64,000 nucleotides of DNA from Ottelia alismoides (Eukaryota; Streptophyta; Magnoliopsida; Alismatales; Hydrocharitaceae), in the NCBI GenBank assembly GCA_037367405.1, contig JAZKJV010010130.1:1054001-1118000 (forward strand). The letters are read 5' to 3'. Below the pieces are notes generated by a model. It worked only from the letters and a program-made list of their open reading frames with translations. It was not told the origin of the DNA and ran no database searches. How positions within the stretch are numbered: position 1 is the stretch's first letter; each line of letters starts with the position of its first letter. The translations under genes and the position numbers were made by a program. Positions 44,941-58,775 of this stretch are shown here, piece by piece.

Positions 44941-46165
44941 CAATTTTAGGAGTCTCATTATCTTCTCAAGACTAAATGAGTTCCTTTACTTCATTTTCAT
45001 CTTGATTCTCAAGAGTCTCATCATCTAAGAATCACATTCTCAGATATGAAATCTTTTAAGAATCTCAAGGTCATAAAGTAGGTATCCAATACCATCCTTT
45101 ATTTTCCTAATGAAGTAGCACTCTCAGGTGCTAAATCACAGCTTACTTGCCTAGAACCTTATTAAGGAGATATATATATTGTATTCTTCTACTACATATA
45201 CATATACCTTGGAAACTTGGAGATAATTATGCTAAGATTCATCATTGATCATATCATGTCACGCATGATCCAATTGTATCTCCCTACAACTCCATTGAGT
45301 TTAGGTTTATTAGGAGGAGTGAGATAGAAATGATATTCATATCTCTATAAGGTATTCTATGAATTCAGCTAATAGGTATGGACTACCTAGATTAGATCAA
45401 ATTCACTTAATCATCCTTCAATTTTGTTGTAAACCAAAATTGTGAAATCTTTGAACATTTCAAAAGTTTCTAAGTGAAGAGAAGAAATCTCATATCACAA
45501 ATAATCATCAATAGATATCACATATCCATAGTGTTTATTCTGATATAGATGACTCACATACATCAATATGTATGAGATCTTGAGATCTTGAATACCTTGA
45601 CATCTTACACCATTCCAAGGAAGGGTATATTGGACATTTTTACTTTTGAATACAATATTCACAAGTATGTAAGATTTGAACTTTTAGACAAACTAAAGTT
45701 TTATATCTTACTAGTCTATTGATCACATCAACAGACAAATGTCCAAGGCTCGATGCCAGATCACTGTCAAATGATCTTCATTCTCCTATTGAGCTTTTAA
45801 GGTTTAATTTCAGTATTAGAAATGTTAATGAACCATCTATTAATTTTCTAATTTAGTAGAGTCCACTAGATTTTAGATTACTATCTGAAATATCTCTATC
45901 ATAACTCTTTATGATAGGTCTATTCCAGAATTCATGTTTATTCCCAACATTTAGAAATAAACAATGAGTGTATTCTAATATCTAGGTCATAGAGACATTC
46001 TCTAAGACTAAGGGCTCTCCCACTGAAAATAACAAGTCCATCTATCCAATAGAGATTGTTGCAACAATTGCTTCAATGTCCATGTGGATGACTATTAAAC
46101 CTTAAAATCAAATTTTATAGTCTTCTAATACATATGCAACTAATTGCAAGTGTCATTAGAAGAAT
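44941..46165 (-). pseudogene. Integrase/GAG-preintegrase relic of F
   Basis: Inverted homologue of 53472-54574. Only fragments of frame are left. Recognised by alignment with the E segment that encodes WHLGHMSVDEIN. Confidence 0.6.
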
Positions 46166-48729
46166 GAGATACAATTATTAGATTTTTATCTTATCCAATG
46201 AGAAAGTCAATTTCAATGATTAAATGTAGATTATTCCGATGCACTATCCGAAACCTTCTCTAAGGATCTAGATAGACTTGATAGTCATACTATCTATACA
46301 TCATGTTATTGCAGTATCAACATTCATCCAACTGTTTGGATTTCATATGGAAGTCACAAAAGTACGGTCAACTCTTTGACTTTCCTTCTTACTTAGGTCC
46401 AACCCATGCTTCCACTGCGCTCCCTTTATCTATAAATAACCATTGCTTTAGACGAAGGATCTCTTATGCTGAATTCAAAAGATTTCAATATAAGAGCATT
46501 TCAACATTTGTACATGCTTCATTCAAATTCATACAATATGAATATTCTGAATCTTCATGAATGACTAGAGTATAGATAGTAGAATGATGACACTCATCGT
46601 ATCTACATCCATCTAAACTCTTAAAACATTGGTTCAGGTAGGTACTCAAACAATTTGAATACATCATCTCTTATAGAGCTACCATTCTGCGCGATGCAGA
46701 GAACCACACCATTTAAATGTCGAGAGCACATATGTATGCCAGAACATATTTTTAGAATTTTATAAGGATTATTTGACAATTATGATCATCATCGACATGT
46801 CACTTCCGAAGTACATTCAATGAGAGATCAAGATTATAGAGACATACAAACCCTAGGGTTGTAGTCCTATTATCTATTTAATTGTCATTCCTTATTATTA
46901 TGAGGAAACTTACACATTGCAACCACATACATTATGTGTCCAACTGCAAGTACAATATCTTGATCATGGATCCAATCCATGATATTTTACTGGTTATTAT
47001 TGAGTATATTATTGAGTGGGTTTAATGAAGGATTATCTGAAATAAGAAATTTGCATATATATATATATATGTACATTTTACTTTGATTTAGGAATTTTTA
47101 TATCAAAGTTGTCTTGCATTGTCAACACTGAAATCTCATTCCCTTAATCACTTTTAATGTAAGAGATATACTTATCATCATATCTCAGCAAGATCTGGGA
47201 TCTCCTTCTTTATCTTTGTTACATCCCGATAATATGAGAACCTGTAACTCGGATAAAAAGAAGCGGGAACACATTCCGCCTTGCAAGTCCAACTTGCATT
47301 TCCCAATTCGGTCTTTAACACCCGGGCCCACCACCCCTAAAGTGATGTTGACCCGTCATTAATTGAATCAACCATCAACAGTAATACAACTCACTATGTG
47401 CCATCCAATATCGCCCCAATAATATGAGGATCCGATATTGGGGTCACTATGCATACGTCCTTACTCTTTCGAGAAGTGACGAGTCTGATCCAAATGGATC
47501 GTATGCAGGAGCTGTCACGTCGGACAGGCGTCTCCTACATACAATATCTGGCGACGGAACCCTTTGCCTTGACGGGAGACCATGGATGTCACTTGTGTGA
47601 TCCTCTACCTCATATTCAAATTTTAATTAATTATTATGAATCATATTCATATAATTAATTCTTCCAAGGGAAATACACATCTATTCATAATAGATTGTTT
47701 TTAATTGGATATAATTAACTTAATTTCATTAATCATCTATCAATCCAATTCAATCAACAAACTTGATTGTTTTACTTGAATATATATGGTATTATCTCAA
47801 AGTACGTATTAATTCGAATTTTAATAATTAGAAAAATACATCTTGATTTCTCCGACATTATCGAGTCCCTACCCACTGTCATGGCCAGTACCGACGGGAG
47901 TGGGACAGATCGTAATCAGTGCGACCCGCTACCCCAGCGCTCCCCGACTAGACACCATATCCACCTTAGGAAAGTATAATGCCAAATAGATCAATGTGTA
48001 CTTGAGATGATCATCTATTCTTTAACCGAAATTACACCATATAATAATAATTAAAATATTTTTTATTATAAGAAAATTTGCTAGACAAATTACCAATCCT
48101 ATTCAAGCAAGTTGTTTGTTGATTGTGTTTTCCATTTTGATCTAGATCAAATCTAATCAATTTATTGGTTGAGGCGAAGTCAACTAAGGAAATAATCATA
48201 ATTATATATTTCTCAAATATTCTCCATAATTATTTCAGGAAATTAACAATTAATTTCACTAATTGACAATCACATGGTTCTTAATTAGGAATGTAATTTC
48301 AGCATTGACCCCAACTTACTAAAATTAACATATTTCAAAATCCAAATTAGACAAAATCAATTTTCAAAGATTTCTAATTTGATTTATGATAGAACCTAAG
48401 TGATATTTCAAGTATTTCTAGGTGGATCAAAACAGTAACTAACTCATTAATCATGTTAAGATTCGCAGTTCCCGCAACAGTGAATACATGTGAATTAAAA
48501 CAACCATATATCGAGAAAACGGAATCCAAATTACGTAAACTCAGATCCTATGGTTTCATTATTTAATGGGGAACAAAATCCAAGTGATTAATTTGTGTTT
48601 AAACATTTTAAACAGAGCCGAATTCATTCACTAAACAGATGTGCAAAAATCAAATGCGACAAAAACTTTCGCGACCTTAACGAACCCAAGTCGTCCTAGG
48701 TTTACAGATCGTATCCAAAACCTTCAACC
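46166..48729 (-). other. Element F leader region
   Basis: Inverted homologue of 38719-40825. No gag recognised. Carries plus-strand (antisense) frames at 46303-46560 and 47767-47979 with counterparts in E. A (TA)n run lies near 47057-47071. Confidence 0.5.
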
Positions 48730-48743
48730 TGGCTCTGATACCA
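48730..48743 (-). promoter_or_regulatory. Primer binding site, initiator tRNA-Met (element F)
   Basis: TGGCTCTGATACCA on the plus strand, two bases left of the LTR at 48746. It shows that this LTR is the 5' LTR of the unit to its left. Confidence 0.92.
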
Positions 48744-48745
48744 CT

Positions 48746-51700
48746 TGAAGGATATGGGGAGAATCCTTAAGCGCATCACGGAAGCGTGAGGATCACATCG
48801 TATGCGATCGTGAGCGACTAGTCGCACTAGTTGCTCAAGGCAACAACAACAACAACAACAACAAAGCCTTTTCCCACAATTAAGTAGGGTCGGCTACATG
48901 GATTCTTCACCTCCATTCAGATCTGTCTTGGGTCAATCTCGGACTTATATCCAAAAAACTAAGATCCCTTCGTATAGTCTCTTTCCAACACTTCTTGGGT
49001 CGTCCTCGCCCTCTCTTGGCCGGCTCAACATCCCAACACTCGCATCTCCTAACCGGTGCATCAGTTGACCTTCTTTGCAAATGACCAAACCATCTTAAAC
49101 GGTTTTCTCGCATCTTATCCTCGATCGGAGCTACACCAACTTTCTTTCAGATTGCATCATTCCGAATCCGATCTTTACGTTTATGTCCACACATCCATCT
49201 TAGCATTTTCATTTCTGCTATAGCCATTCTCTGCACATGTCTATGGTTCACAGGCCAACATTCAGAACCATAAAGCATAGCAGGTCTCACGGCTGCTTTG
49301 TAAAACTTTCCTTTAATTTTTAAAGGAATTTTCTTATCACAGAGAACAGTGGAGGCTCCTCTCCACTTTAGCCAGTCTGCATTTATTCTATTAGTAACAT
49401 CTCCATCAATTTCCCCATCATGTTGCAAAATAGATCCCAGATATCTAAAAGAATCTCTTCAAGTGGAAATTATAAAAATTTCATTTGACGAAACCACATG
49501 ATCCAAGAACACTTCTCAGATCGTTTCGTCTAAACTACAATCAAGTAATAGGATTACCTCTTGAAGCGTGGTTGCAATCGAGTCTCTAAACAAAGAGACC
49601 TCGTGTCTCAAGTCCGATCCGACAGAGGAGACGCTTGCGAGCGTGTTGATGAAACACGAGCTCCTCGCAATCCATGTTGATGATCCAAGCGACGGATCTC
49701 TTGATCTCGACACACTAGATCCAACGTCTTCTTCACGAGCGAGGTGCACTGAAGGAGACGTAGATCCACGAGCAAACGATCAGGCATCATAATGATGACA
49801 CTGCGGCGATGGAGACTCTCTAGGGCATCCATGGTGGACGGCCACATGAGAGGAGAGAGGGCATGTAGAGAGAAAAATAAAGAGAGAGACTTATGTTCTT
49901 TTGTGTAAAGAAGAGCAAAGGGGTTGTCTCTCCTTTTATAATATTTTGGGATACATGGATCTTAATCCATGGACAACACAAATCCAATGGCTCACACTGA
50001 TTTGTGTTTCTTTTAATGGCTAAGATTTGTGCTGGTAAAAACCAACAACTATTAATTTAACTTAGATTAAATATATATTGATAAATCAATATAAATCAAT
50101 CCCAAATTAAATCAAGCAAACATGGAGATTATTGGAATGAAGATTGCCTCCTTCCATAATATGGGATTTGGTGACAATCTCATGTAATCTCATGATATCT
50201 CATGAGATTACATTATTCCATGAAAATCTCCAAGATTTGCAACAACACTTGTTGTAAGTTATTCAACAAAAATAATTCATAATTATTTTGTGAGTATTGC
50301 AATCTTGCCATTGGAAAATTGTGAATCACATTCACAACCCAAAATAAAATGTAAATTACATTTTCAATTTAATGTCCAATGTGAATCCAATTCACATCAA
50401 TATTTAATTAACAAATGTAAATTACAAATAGCTCTCTCTTATATATTGTAAATCACATTTATAATATATATTAAAAAATATGGATATTTCTATCCACATT
50501 ATTCATATCCCTAATAATTAAATCACATTTAATCATCTTGGATCTCTTTTCTCTTGTGCCCAAATAATATGAATCACATTCACATTATTTATATCTTTAA
50601 TAATCAAATCACATTCAATTATCTAAGATAACTCTCTTTATAATATGAATCGAATTCATATTAATCGTGAAAACTAAATCACATTTAATTATCCATTTGT
50701 CAATGCTCGGATACTTATATCAACAATGAAATTATCCTGAACTCTTTCAAGGATAATGCACTTTCTCCGCGAATACTTGGAGATAAGGACAGGGCGATTG
50801 TATTGTTCCACGTATAGTGACTTGGATATTGAGATCACATCTCAAATCCAGATCTTGAGCCTCCCAGAGATGCTTGATTAAATCAAGACCGCAAATCTAA
50901 CCTTCTCATTGCATCACATTCAGATCAATGTCCAATATTTAGACTAAGATCAGATTACTTCTCTACTGAGAGGAGTCACTAAAATCCAGACCCGTTTCAT
51001 CACTCCCTAGGAATGGAAGCGTCATGGTTATACAATCGTTTATGATCACATCACCCTCAGGTATTCCCAATACCTGTACATCCTGCATATTGGATGACCT
51101 AGAATAATCCCGAAGTATAAGATCAATTTTACATTGTCTACTTCAGGGATTTATCCTTAAGTTTCTCATTTACTATTGGGAGTTGGTATCGATCATAAAC
51201 ATTCCAAAAGCATATATCATACCCAGGTGTTGATCATATACTTTACAAAAGTATATATCAAACCTATAAATTCAGTCAAGCTTCCAAAGCGAGACGACCG
51301 TGCACAGAATTTGAGTCTTCCAAATATCTCATGAGTGAGCTCATGTCTTCCGATTCAGTAATGAACCTGTATGATCCCTTTGAGAGATTGTATTACTCAT
51401 ATTCCCTTATATGCACACCAGCGCGCCAGTGTATAGACCTTAATTAGGTCATCAACCTATTGGTCTGCCAAATGTACATACTCATACATATAGTAACATA
51501 TTCGTCTCCGGTCAGAGGATGCGTGCCTATATCATGACAGCATACGACATAGGACTTTGGTTATCTCGATCTCATTAAGTCAACTCTTTGACCTAACTTA
51601 TCTAACACCTCCAAATCTCTATTCCTATGAAGAGGACCTGCATCAGGAGGTCGGTTAGATATCAGCCTAAATGAGAAAGGATTGCCATCTCCTACTCAGG

Positions 51701-51962
51701 CTGGAGATCATCTCCTAACAATCATTTGACGATGCTTAATGAGTCCTCAATCTAACTCTTTAGGTGTCCATCCAAGCACCAGCCTCTATGATTCAATATT
51801 TGAATCAACAGTTGTGCGATCATCAAGATGGCCATGGTACATAACCCTAATTGTACTAAGGGACCTATTTTGCAAATTATGTATTCTTCATTTCAGATCA
51901 GAGAATGATTCACACTAACATTTATTGCATAATGGCTCACCGTGGGCTCGCATGTCCAACAA
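48746..51962 (-). repeat. Element F middle LTR with LINE insertion
   Basis: 3217 bp, about 2600 bp without the LINE at 48839-49456. Flanked left by a PBS and right by PPT-side sequence, so it is shared between two tandem units. Confidence 0.85.
48839..49456 (-). pseudogene. 5'-truncated RTE-type LINE, 3' end of ORF
   Basis: The minus strand encodes the end of a LINE reverse transcriptase ORF: ADWLKWRGASTVLCDKKIP, then AVRPAMLYGSECW and MLRWMCGHKRKDRIRNDAI (49428-49147), a single TGA where Trp is expected, and [15 protein letters not shown] with RGRGRPKK (49113-48907). A (CAA)n run at 48841-48864 is its 3' tail. Imperfect target repeats CTCAAGG (near 48834) and TTCAAGTG (near 49458) flank it. 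The 5' truncation is typical of target-primed reverse transcription. Confidence 0.88.
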
Positions 51963-53467
51963 TCTCCCACTAGCCCAAAGAGCCATTAATGGGCTAATCA
52001 TTAGACCCACACTCATGTGACAATCATAGGCTATTTTGAAAAATAGCTAGGTAAGCTGATCAGTCACTCTATTCCCGAGAGACTATGCCAAGTCCTTTTA
52101 CAACACTTGCATATCTCCTAGTAATAGTGTTCGCATCCAATGCGAATGTTGCATCTTATGCAACCAATACTCAATCATATCAGTCATAGTGTCCTTGACA
52201 CTATAGTTCAATAATTATTTTACCAGTATGTAAGTTCTATTATACTTATTAGAATACCCTTATTCTTGGAGATCTCTATCTCCTAAGGTATTCATAGTTA
52301 AGACCTTTTAGATCACCATCTATAAAGTCTTAAGAACTTGAAGATAAGACTTAGAGATTACTATCTCTAAAGTCTTGTCATATTTGAAGATATTGATATT
52401 ACTGCAATCAAGTGTTTTATCTCCATAGTAGGATTAGTAACAGTTTACTACTCCCACTGCATGGCAGACATCTGGCTTTTTTTGTACGCATGTAGCGTAC
52501 ACTCGGCTTCTCGGAACTGATGCACAAAGGACAAGCAGTTCTAGCATTCACTTCCTCAACTTCTTGAGGTGATATCCCTTTAGATAGGTCAGTACCATAT
52601 CTTAAGGGAAAGAAGCCTTTCTTGGAATTTTCCAGAAAATAGAAATGTCCAAGGTGTACCATTAACGTGACGGTCCCAATACCCTCTTCTCTTTGCTTCT
52701 GAACAACTTTAGAACTAAGATCTAAGAGGTATCCTTGAGATCATATCTCGAGGTATGGGACAACTAGATTATAAAACACTTATTATTATTATCCTTAGAT
52801 CATTCCAAATGATTAGGATATCTACATTTAGCACGATGAACACAATGGCACTCCCACTAAGCTTCACATGGTTTATCAAGATTTTATCCGAAACCATAAC
52901 ATTTATGATTTCTTCAAATCCAATATTCCAACTACAAGAAGCTTATTTGAGTCCACAGATGGAATTCCGTAGCTTGCTCTCTTTGCTTTCCTCAACCATG
53001 AAGCCCTGGGGCCGCTTCATGTGAATGTCCTCAGAGAGGTATTCATGGAGAAATGCAATATTGACTTTCATCTTAAAGATGTAAAAGTCAAGTTGTGTAG
53101 CTATAGTTAGAAATATTCTGATTGGTACAGGCATGATCACTGAAGAGCATGTCTCATCGCAAGCGATGTCTTTTCTTCAGTGTGTAGCTCATGGCTACGA
53201 ACCGTGCTTTGAAGGTCTCTACCTTCTCATCAGGTTCCCTCTTTCTCTTGAAGATCCATATACTTCTTAATGGCTCTTACCCATATAGGTGGATCCTCGA
53301 GGGTCCATATACAACACTTGTATATGAAGTCTACTTTAGACTTGATTGCTAACATCCATCTTTCCATGTCATGGTCTTTAGAAGCTTCAATATCATTGTC
53401 AGATTCAACTGACACATAGAATCCATCTTCAAACTTATTTGAAGAGGTATTAGTGTTTCATCTTTAA
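51963..53467 (-). pseudogene. RT relic of F, proximal partial unit
   Basis: Second copy of the PPT-side internal region. The minus frame at 53140-52943 reads TIATQLDFYIFKMKVNIAF and HMKRPQGFM, the copia RT segment around the first catalytic Asp; that Asp (normally in MDVKTAF) reads Lys here. WTLEDPP appears near 53300. Sequence similarity to F and inverted E stops abruptly at 53467. Confidence 0.75.
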
Positions 53468-54574
53468 CCTATATATTAGAATATATTCTTTGTTTATTTC
53501 TAAATGTTGGAAATAGTAATGAATTTTGGAATAGACTTATCATAAAGAGTTACGATGGATATATTTCAAAAAGTAATCTAACATCTAGAGGACTCTACTA
53601 AATTAGAAAAATAATAAATAGTTCTTTAACATTTCTAATACCGGAATGATGGAGATCTTTTGACAATGATCTGGCATCTTGGACACATGTCTGTTGATGA
53701 GATCAATGGACTAGTAAGAAATGAAACTTTAGAATGTCTGAATTTCAAATCTTACATACTTGTGAATATTGTATTCAAAGAAAAACGTCCAATACACTCT
53801 TCTCTGAGTATGGTGTATGATGTCAAGGTATTTAAGATCTTATTCATATTGATGTATGCGGATCATTTGTATCATAATAAAAATTGATGATATGTGATAT
53901 CATTCGATGATTATTTGTGACATGAGTTTTCTTCCCATTACCTTAGAAAGCTTTGAAATGTTCAAAGATTTCACAATTTTTGTTTAGAACCAAAGTTTGA
54001 AGGAAAATGAAATTAATTTGATCTAACCTAGATGGTAAGTACCTATTAGATTAATTCAAAAATACTTTATGGAGAAAGGAATATCATTCCTATCTCACTC
54101 CTCCTAATTCACTTTAACTTAATAGAGTTGTAGGGAGATACAATTGGATCATGTGGGACATGATTTGATCAATGATTAATCTTAGCATAATTATCTCTTA
54201 GTTTCTAGGTATATATATGTAGTAGAGGCTACATTATATATCATTAATAAGATTCCATGCAGATCTAAACCCAAAAACCCTCATAAGCTATGGTTTGGAA
54301 CCTAGCATACTCTTGGACACTTGAGGATTTAAGGTTGCTTGGTCCATAACTTTGTCATGGATGCAAGTAAGCTGGAATCTAGCACAAGAGAGTGCTACTT
54401 CATTAGGAAAATAGAGGATGGTATTGGATACCTACTTTATGACCTTGAGATTCTTAAAAGATTTCATCTCTAAGGATATAATTCTTGTAGGATGAGACTC
54501 TTGAGAAGAAGTGAAGGAACTCATTGAATCTTGAGAAATTAATGAGGCTCCTGAAATAAGAAACTAAAAGAACA
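53468..54574 (+). pseudogene. GAG-preintegrase and integrase relic of E
   Basis: Frame WHLGHMSVDEINGLVRNETL (about 53670-53740) is the copia GAG-preintegrase motif. It is followed in another frame by IHIDVCGSFVS (integrase start with its first Asp) and further on by decayed TPPN...LNRVVGRYNW and VEATLYIINKIP readings typical of copia integrase. Several stops and shifts. Confidence 0.75.
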
Positions 54575-56090
54575 ATTAAAGATGAAACACTAATACCTCT
54601 TCAAATGAATTTGAGGATGGATTCCATGTGTCAGTTACATCTGACATTGATCTAACATCATGTGATGAAGCTTTTGAGGATCATAACATGGAAAGATGGA
54701 TGTTAGCAACAAATTCTAAAGTAGATTTCATATACAAGTGTTATATATGGACCCTCGAGGATCCATCTATAAGGGTAAAACCTATTAGGTGTAAATGGAT
54801 CTTCAAGAGAAAGAGGGAACCTGATGAGAAGGTAGAGACCTTTAAAGCACGACCCGTATCCACAAGATACACACCGAAGAGAAGACATTTCTTGCGATAA
54901 GACTTGCTCTTTAGTGACCATGATTGAATCATCAGAACATTGCTAACTATAGTTGCACAACTTGACTTTGACATATACAAGATGGAAGTCAATATTGCAT
55001 ACCTCTATGATTTCGTCTCTAAGAATATTCACATGAAGTATCCCTAGGGCTTCATGGTTGAGGAAAGCAATGTGTGAAAGCTAAGGAACTCCATATATGG
55101 ACTCAAATAAGCTTCTTGTAGTTGGAACATCAGATTTAATGATATTATAATGGTTATGGTTTCAGATAGAATCTTATGAACCATGTGAAGCTTAGTGGGA
55201 GTGCCATTGTGTTCATCATGCTAAATGTAGATGTCATCCTAGTCATTTTTAATGATATGTGGATGATAATAAGTGTTTTCTAATCTGGTTATTCCATACC
55301 TTGAGATATGATCTCAATAGATCTTAGTTCTGAAGATGTTCAGTAGCATAGAGAAGAAGGTATTGGGACCGTCACATTAGTTGTACACCTTGGACATGTT
55401 CCATTTTCTGGAAAATTCCAAGAAAGGCTTCTTTCCATTAAGATATGGTACTGACCTATCTAAAGGGATAGCACCTTAAAGAGTTAGGGATGTGAATACC
55501 AAAGTTATATGCCCTAGTGCATCAGCTTTGGGAAGCTCAGTGTATGCTAGATATGTACAAAAGCCAGATGTCTGCCATGCAGTAGGAGTAGTAAGCTATT
55601 ACTAATCCTAATATGGAGATAAAACACTTAATTGCATTAAAAACAATATCTTCAAAGATGAAAAGACTTTAGAGATAGTGATCTCTAAGTCTTGGAACTT
55701 AAGACTTTATAGATAGTAATCTAAGAAGGTCTTAACTACATATGTCTTATAAGACTTAAGACAGAGTCTTAGTCTTAAGAGATAGAGATCTTCATAAATA
55801 AGGGTATTCTGATAAGGATAATAGAAATTACATACTGGTTATAACGATCATTGAGTTGTAGTGTCAAAGACACTGCAACTGCTTTAACAAGATTGAGTAT
55901 TAGTTGCATAAGATGCAACATTTGCATTGAATGCGAGCACTGTTACTAGGATATATGCAAGTGTCGTAAAAGGGCATGGTGTAGTCTCTTGGGAATAAAG
56001 TGACAGATCAACTTACCTAGATATTTTTCTAAATAGCTTATGATTGTCACATGAGTGCGGGTTTAAAGATTAGCCCATTAATGGCTCTTT
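54575..56090 (+). pseudogene. Reverse transcriptase/RNase H relic of E
   Basis: The 90-codon frame 54628-54900 contains MERWMLATNSKVDFIYKC, WTLEDPS and CKWIFKRKREPDEKVETFKA, the start of copia RT. Downstream the catalytic YVDD position reads NVDV near 55230, so the enzyme is dead. Inverted repeat partner of 51963-53467. Confidence 0.8.
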
Positions 56091-56105
56091 GGGCTAGTAG
56101 GAAAT
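56091..56105 (+). promoter_or_regulatory. Polypurine tract of element E
   Basis: GGGCTAGTAGGAAAT touches the 3' LTR. The F copies read GGGCTAGTGGGAGAT or close to it. Confidence 0.75.
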
Positions 56106-58770
56106 TGTTGGACATGCGAGCCCGCGGTGAGCCATTATGCAATAAATGTTAATGCAAATATCATTCCCCGATCTGAAATGAAGAATAATGAATTTGTATA
56201 ATAGGTCCCATAGTACAATTAGGGTTATGTACCATGGCCATCTTGATGATCGTACATTTGATTCAATTGTTGAATTATAGAGGTCGATGCTTGGATGAAT
56301 ATCTAAAGAGTTAGGTTGAGGACTCATCAAGCACCGTGAAATGATTATTAAGAGAGGATCTCCAGCCTGAGAAGACGATGGCAATCCTTTCTCTAAAGAC
56401 TAATATCTAACCGACCTCTTGATGCAGGTCCTCTGCATAGGAATAGAGGTTCAGAGGTGTTAGATAAGTTAGGTCAAATAGTTGACTTAACAAGATCAAG
56501 ATAACCAAAGACCAATGTCATATGTTGTCACGATATAGGCATGCATCCTCTGACCGGAGATAGATGTGTTACTATATGTCTGAGTTACATTTGGCAAACC
56601 AATAGTTTGATGACCTAATCAAGGTCTATACATCGGCCCGCCGGTATGCATACAAGGGCATATGAGTAATGCGATCTCTCAAAGGGATCGTACATGTTCA
56701 TTTAATGAACTGGAAGACATGTGATAACTCATGAGATATTGGGAAGAATCAAATTCTGTGCACGGTCATCATGCTTTGGAAACTTGACTAAATTTGTAGA
56801 TTTGATATATGCTTTTCGAAAGTATATGATCAACACCTGGGTATGATATATGATTTTGGAAAGTATATAATCGATACCAACTCCCAATAGTCAAATGAGA
56901 AACTTTATGATAAAACCCTGAAGTAGATAGTGTAAAATTGATCTAATACTTCGGGTTTATTCTAGGTATTTCAGTATGTAGGATGTACAGGTATAAGGAA
57001 TACATGAGGGTGATGTGATCATAAACGATTGTATAACCCTGATTGCTTCCATTCTTAGGGAGTGATGAAACGAGTCTAGATGTTAGTGACTCCTCTAAGT
57101 AGAGAAGTGATCTAATCTTGGTCAAAATGTTGGACATTGATCTGAATGTTATTCAGATGCAATGAGAAGATTAGATTTACGATCTTGATTTAGTCAAGTA
57201 TCTATGAGAGGTCCGCGAGATCTGAATTTGAGATGTGATCTCAATATCCAAGTCACTATACATGGAACAATACAATCAACATGTGCTTATCTCCAAGTAT
57301 CTGCAGAGAAAGCACATTATCCTTGAAAGAGTTCATGGATAATTTCACTATAGATATATGTACCCAAGCATTGAGAAAATGGATATTAAATGTAATTTAA
57401 TTATCATGAATAATATGAATTTGATTCATATTATATGGAGAGTTATCTATAATAATTAAATATGATTTAATTATAAAAATATGTGAATAATGAGAGTGTG
57501 ATTCATATTATTTGGACACATGAGAATAGAGATCCAAGATGATTAAATGTGATTTAATTATCATTGAAATGAATAATGAGAATATAACTATCCATATTAA
57601 CCATATATATTATAAACGTGATTTATAATATATAAGAGAGAGCTATTGGTAAATAACATTTACAATTTAAATGTTAATGTGAGTTGGATTCACATTGCAC
57701 AATTAATTGAAAATGTAATTTATATTTTATTTTGAGTTGTAAATGTGATTCACATTTTTTCAACGGCATGATTAAAATTGTCATAAAATAATTTAGAATT
57801 ATTTTTTGTGATTAAATATGCAACAATTATTGTTGCATAATTTGATATTGGAAAATCTCCAAGATTTGGTCCAATAAAATAAAGGAGTATCCCCCCTTTC
57901 CATACATGGGTAGGCGGCACATGGAATGGGACTCCATGGTCATCCACTCCATACATAGTAAGGGGTGGGTCTCCTTCCTTTATTTTCTCCACAATTGATT
58001 TGTATCAAATCAAAATTATATTGCATATATTTTGATTTATTAAAATTAATAATTGTTGGTGTAAATATTGGAGCAACAAATTATGGCCATTGATTGAAAG
58101 AAACACAAATAAATCTTGTCCATTGGATTTGTGTGCACATGGATTGGGATCCATGGACTCCCAAAATACTATATAAGAATACTATATAAGAATATGCACC
58201 CCTTACTCTTCTAGTGACTACAACAACAACAATTGCAACATCCATTGCTCTCTCTCTCTCATTCTCATGCCACCTCTCTCTCTCTCATTATAGTTGTCCA
58301 CCATGGATCCCTAGAGAGAGTCGCCATCACCGCAGCATCATCATTATGTTATCGGATTGTTTGCTCGTGGATCTCCATATCCTTTGATACGCCTCACTCA
58401 TGAAAAAAGATGTCAAATCTCATGTGATGAGATAGGGAGATTCGTCGCTTGGATCATCAACATGGATTGCGAGAAGCACGTGTTTCATCAACATGCTCAC
58501 AAACATCTCCTTCGTTGGATCGAACTTGGGACAGGAAGCCTCTACGTTTAGAGACTCGATCGCAACCACGCTTCAAGAGGTAACCCTAATACATGTTTGT
58601 GGTTTAGATGAAATGATCCGAAAAGTGTTCTTGGATCATGTGATGTCATCGGATTAAAAATTTTAAATTCCGCTACCTTGAGCAACTAGTGTGACTAATC
58701 GCTCCCGATCACATATGATGTGATCCTCACACTTCTGTGATGTGCTTGAGGATTTGTCCAATATCCTTCA
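56106..58770 (+). repeat. Element E 3' LTR (2665 bp)
   Basis: Direct repeat of 36053-38702; TG...CA ends; followed by AGTAT, the probable target duplication. Confidence 0.87.
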
Positions 58771-58775
58771 AGTAT

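Larger units (their letters stand above)
40826..53467 (-). mobile_element. Element F: inverted tandem copia unit of the same family as E
   Basis: Reading on the minus strand the order is a truncated 3' internal part (53467-51963), LTR (51962-48746), full internal region (48745-43428) and LTR (43427-40826). Each LTR is followed on its right by PPT-side sequence, so the middle LTR serves two units. This is the LTR-internal-LTR-internal pattern expected from unequal recombination, with the right end lost. F lies inside E in opposite orientation. Confidence 0.78.
36053..58770 (+). mobile_element. Element E: Ty1/copia LTR retrotransposon (interrupted, decayed)
   Basis: LTRs at 36053-38702 and 56106-58770 (TGTTGGACATGCGAGCCC start, CCTTCA end), iMet PBS and a PPT. 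Pol relics lie in the order GAG-preintegrase, integrase, RT (53468-56090), which is the copia order. The middle is replaced by inverted F material (40826-53467), with about 170 bp of E missing at the junction judged from F. No intact frame. Confidence 0.85.

Noticed and set aside
48907..49428. Independent host gene with RT-like protein
   Set aside because: Truncated LINE 3' end with (CAA)n tail and a stop codon, inside an LTR.
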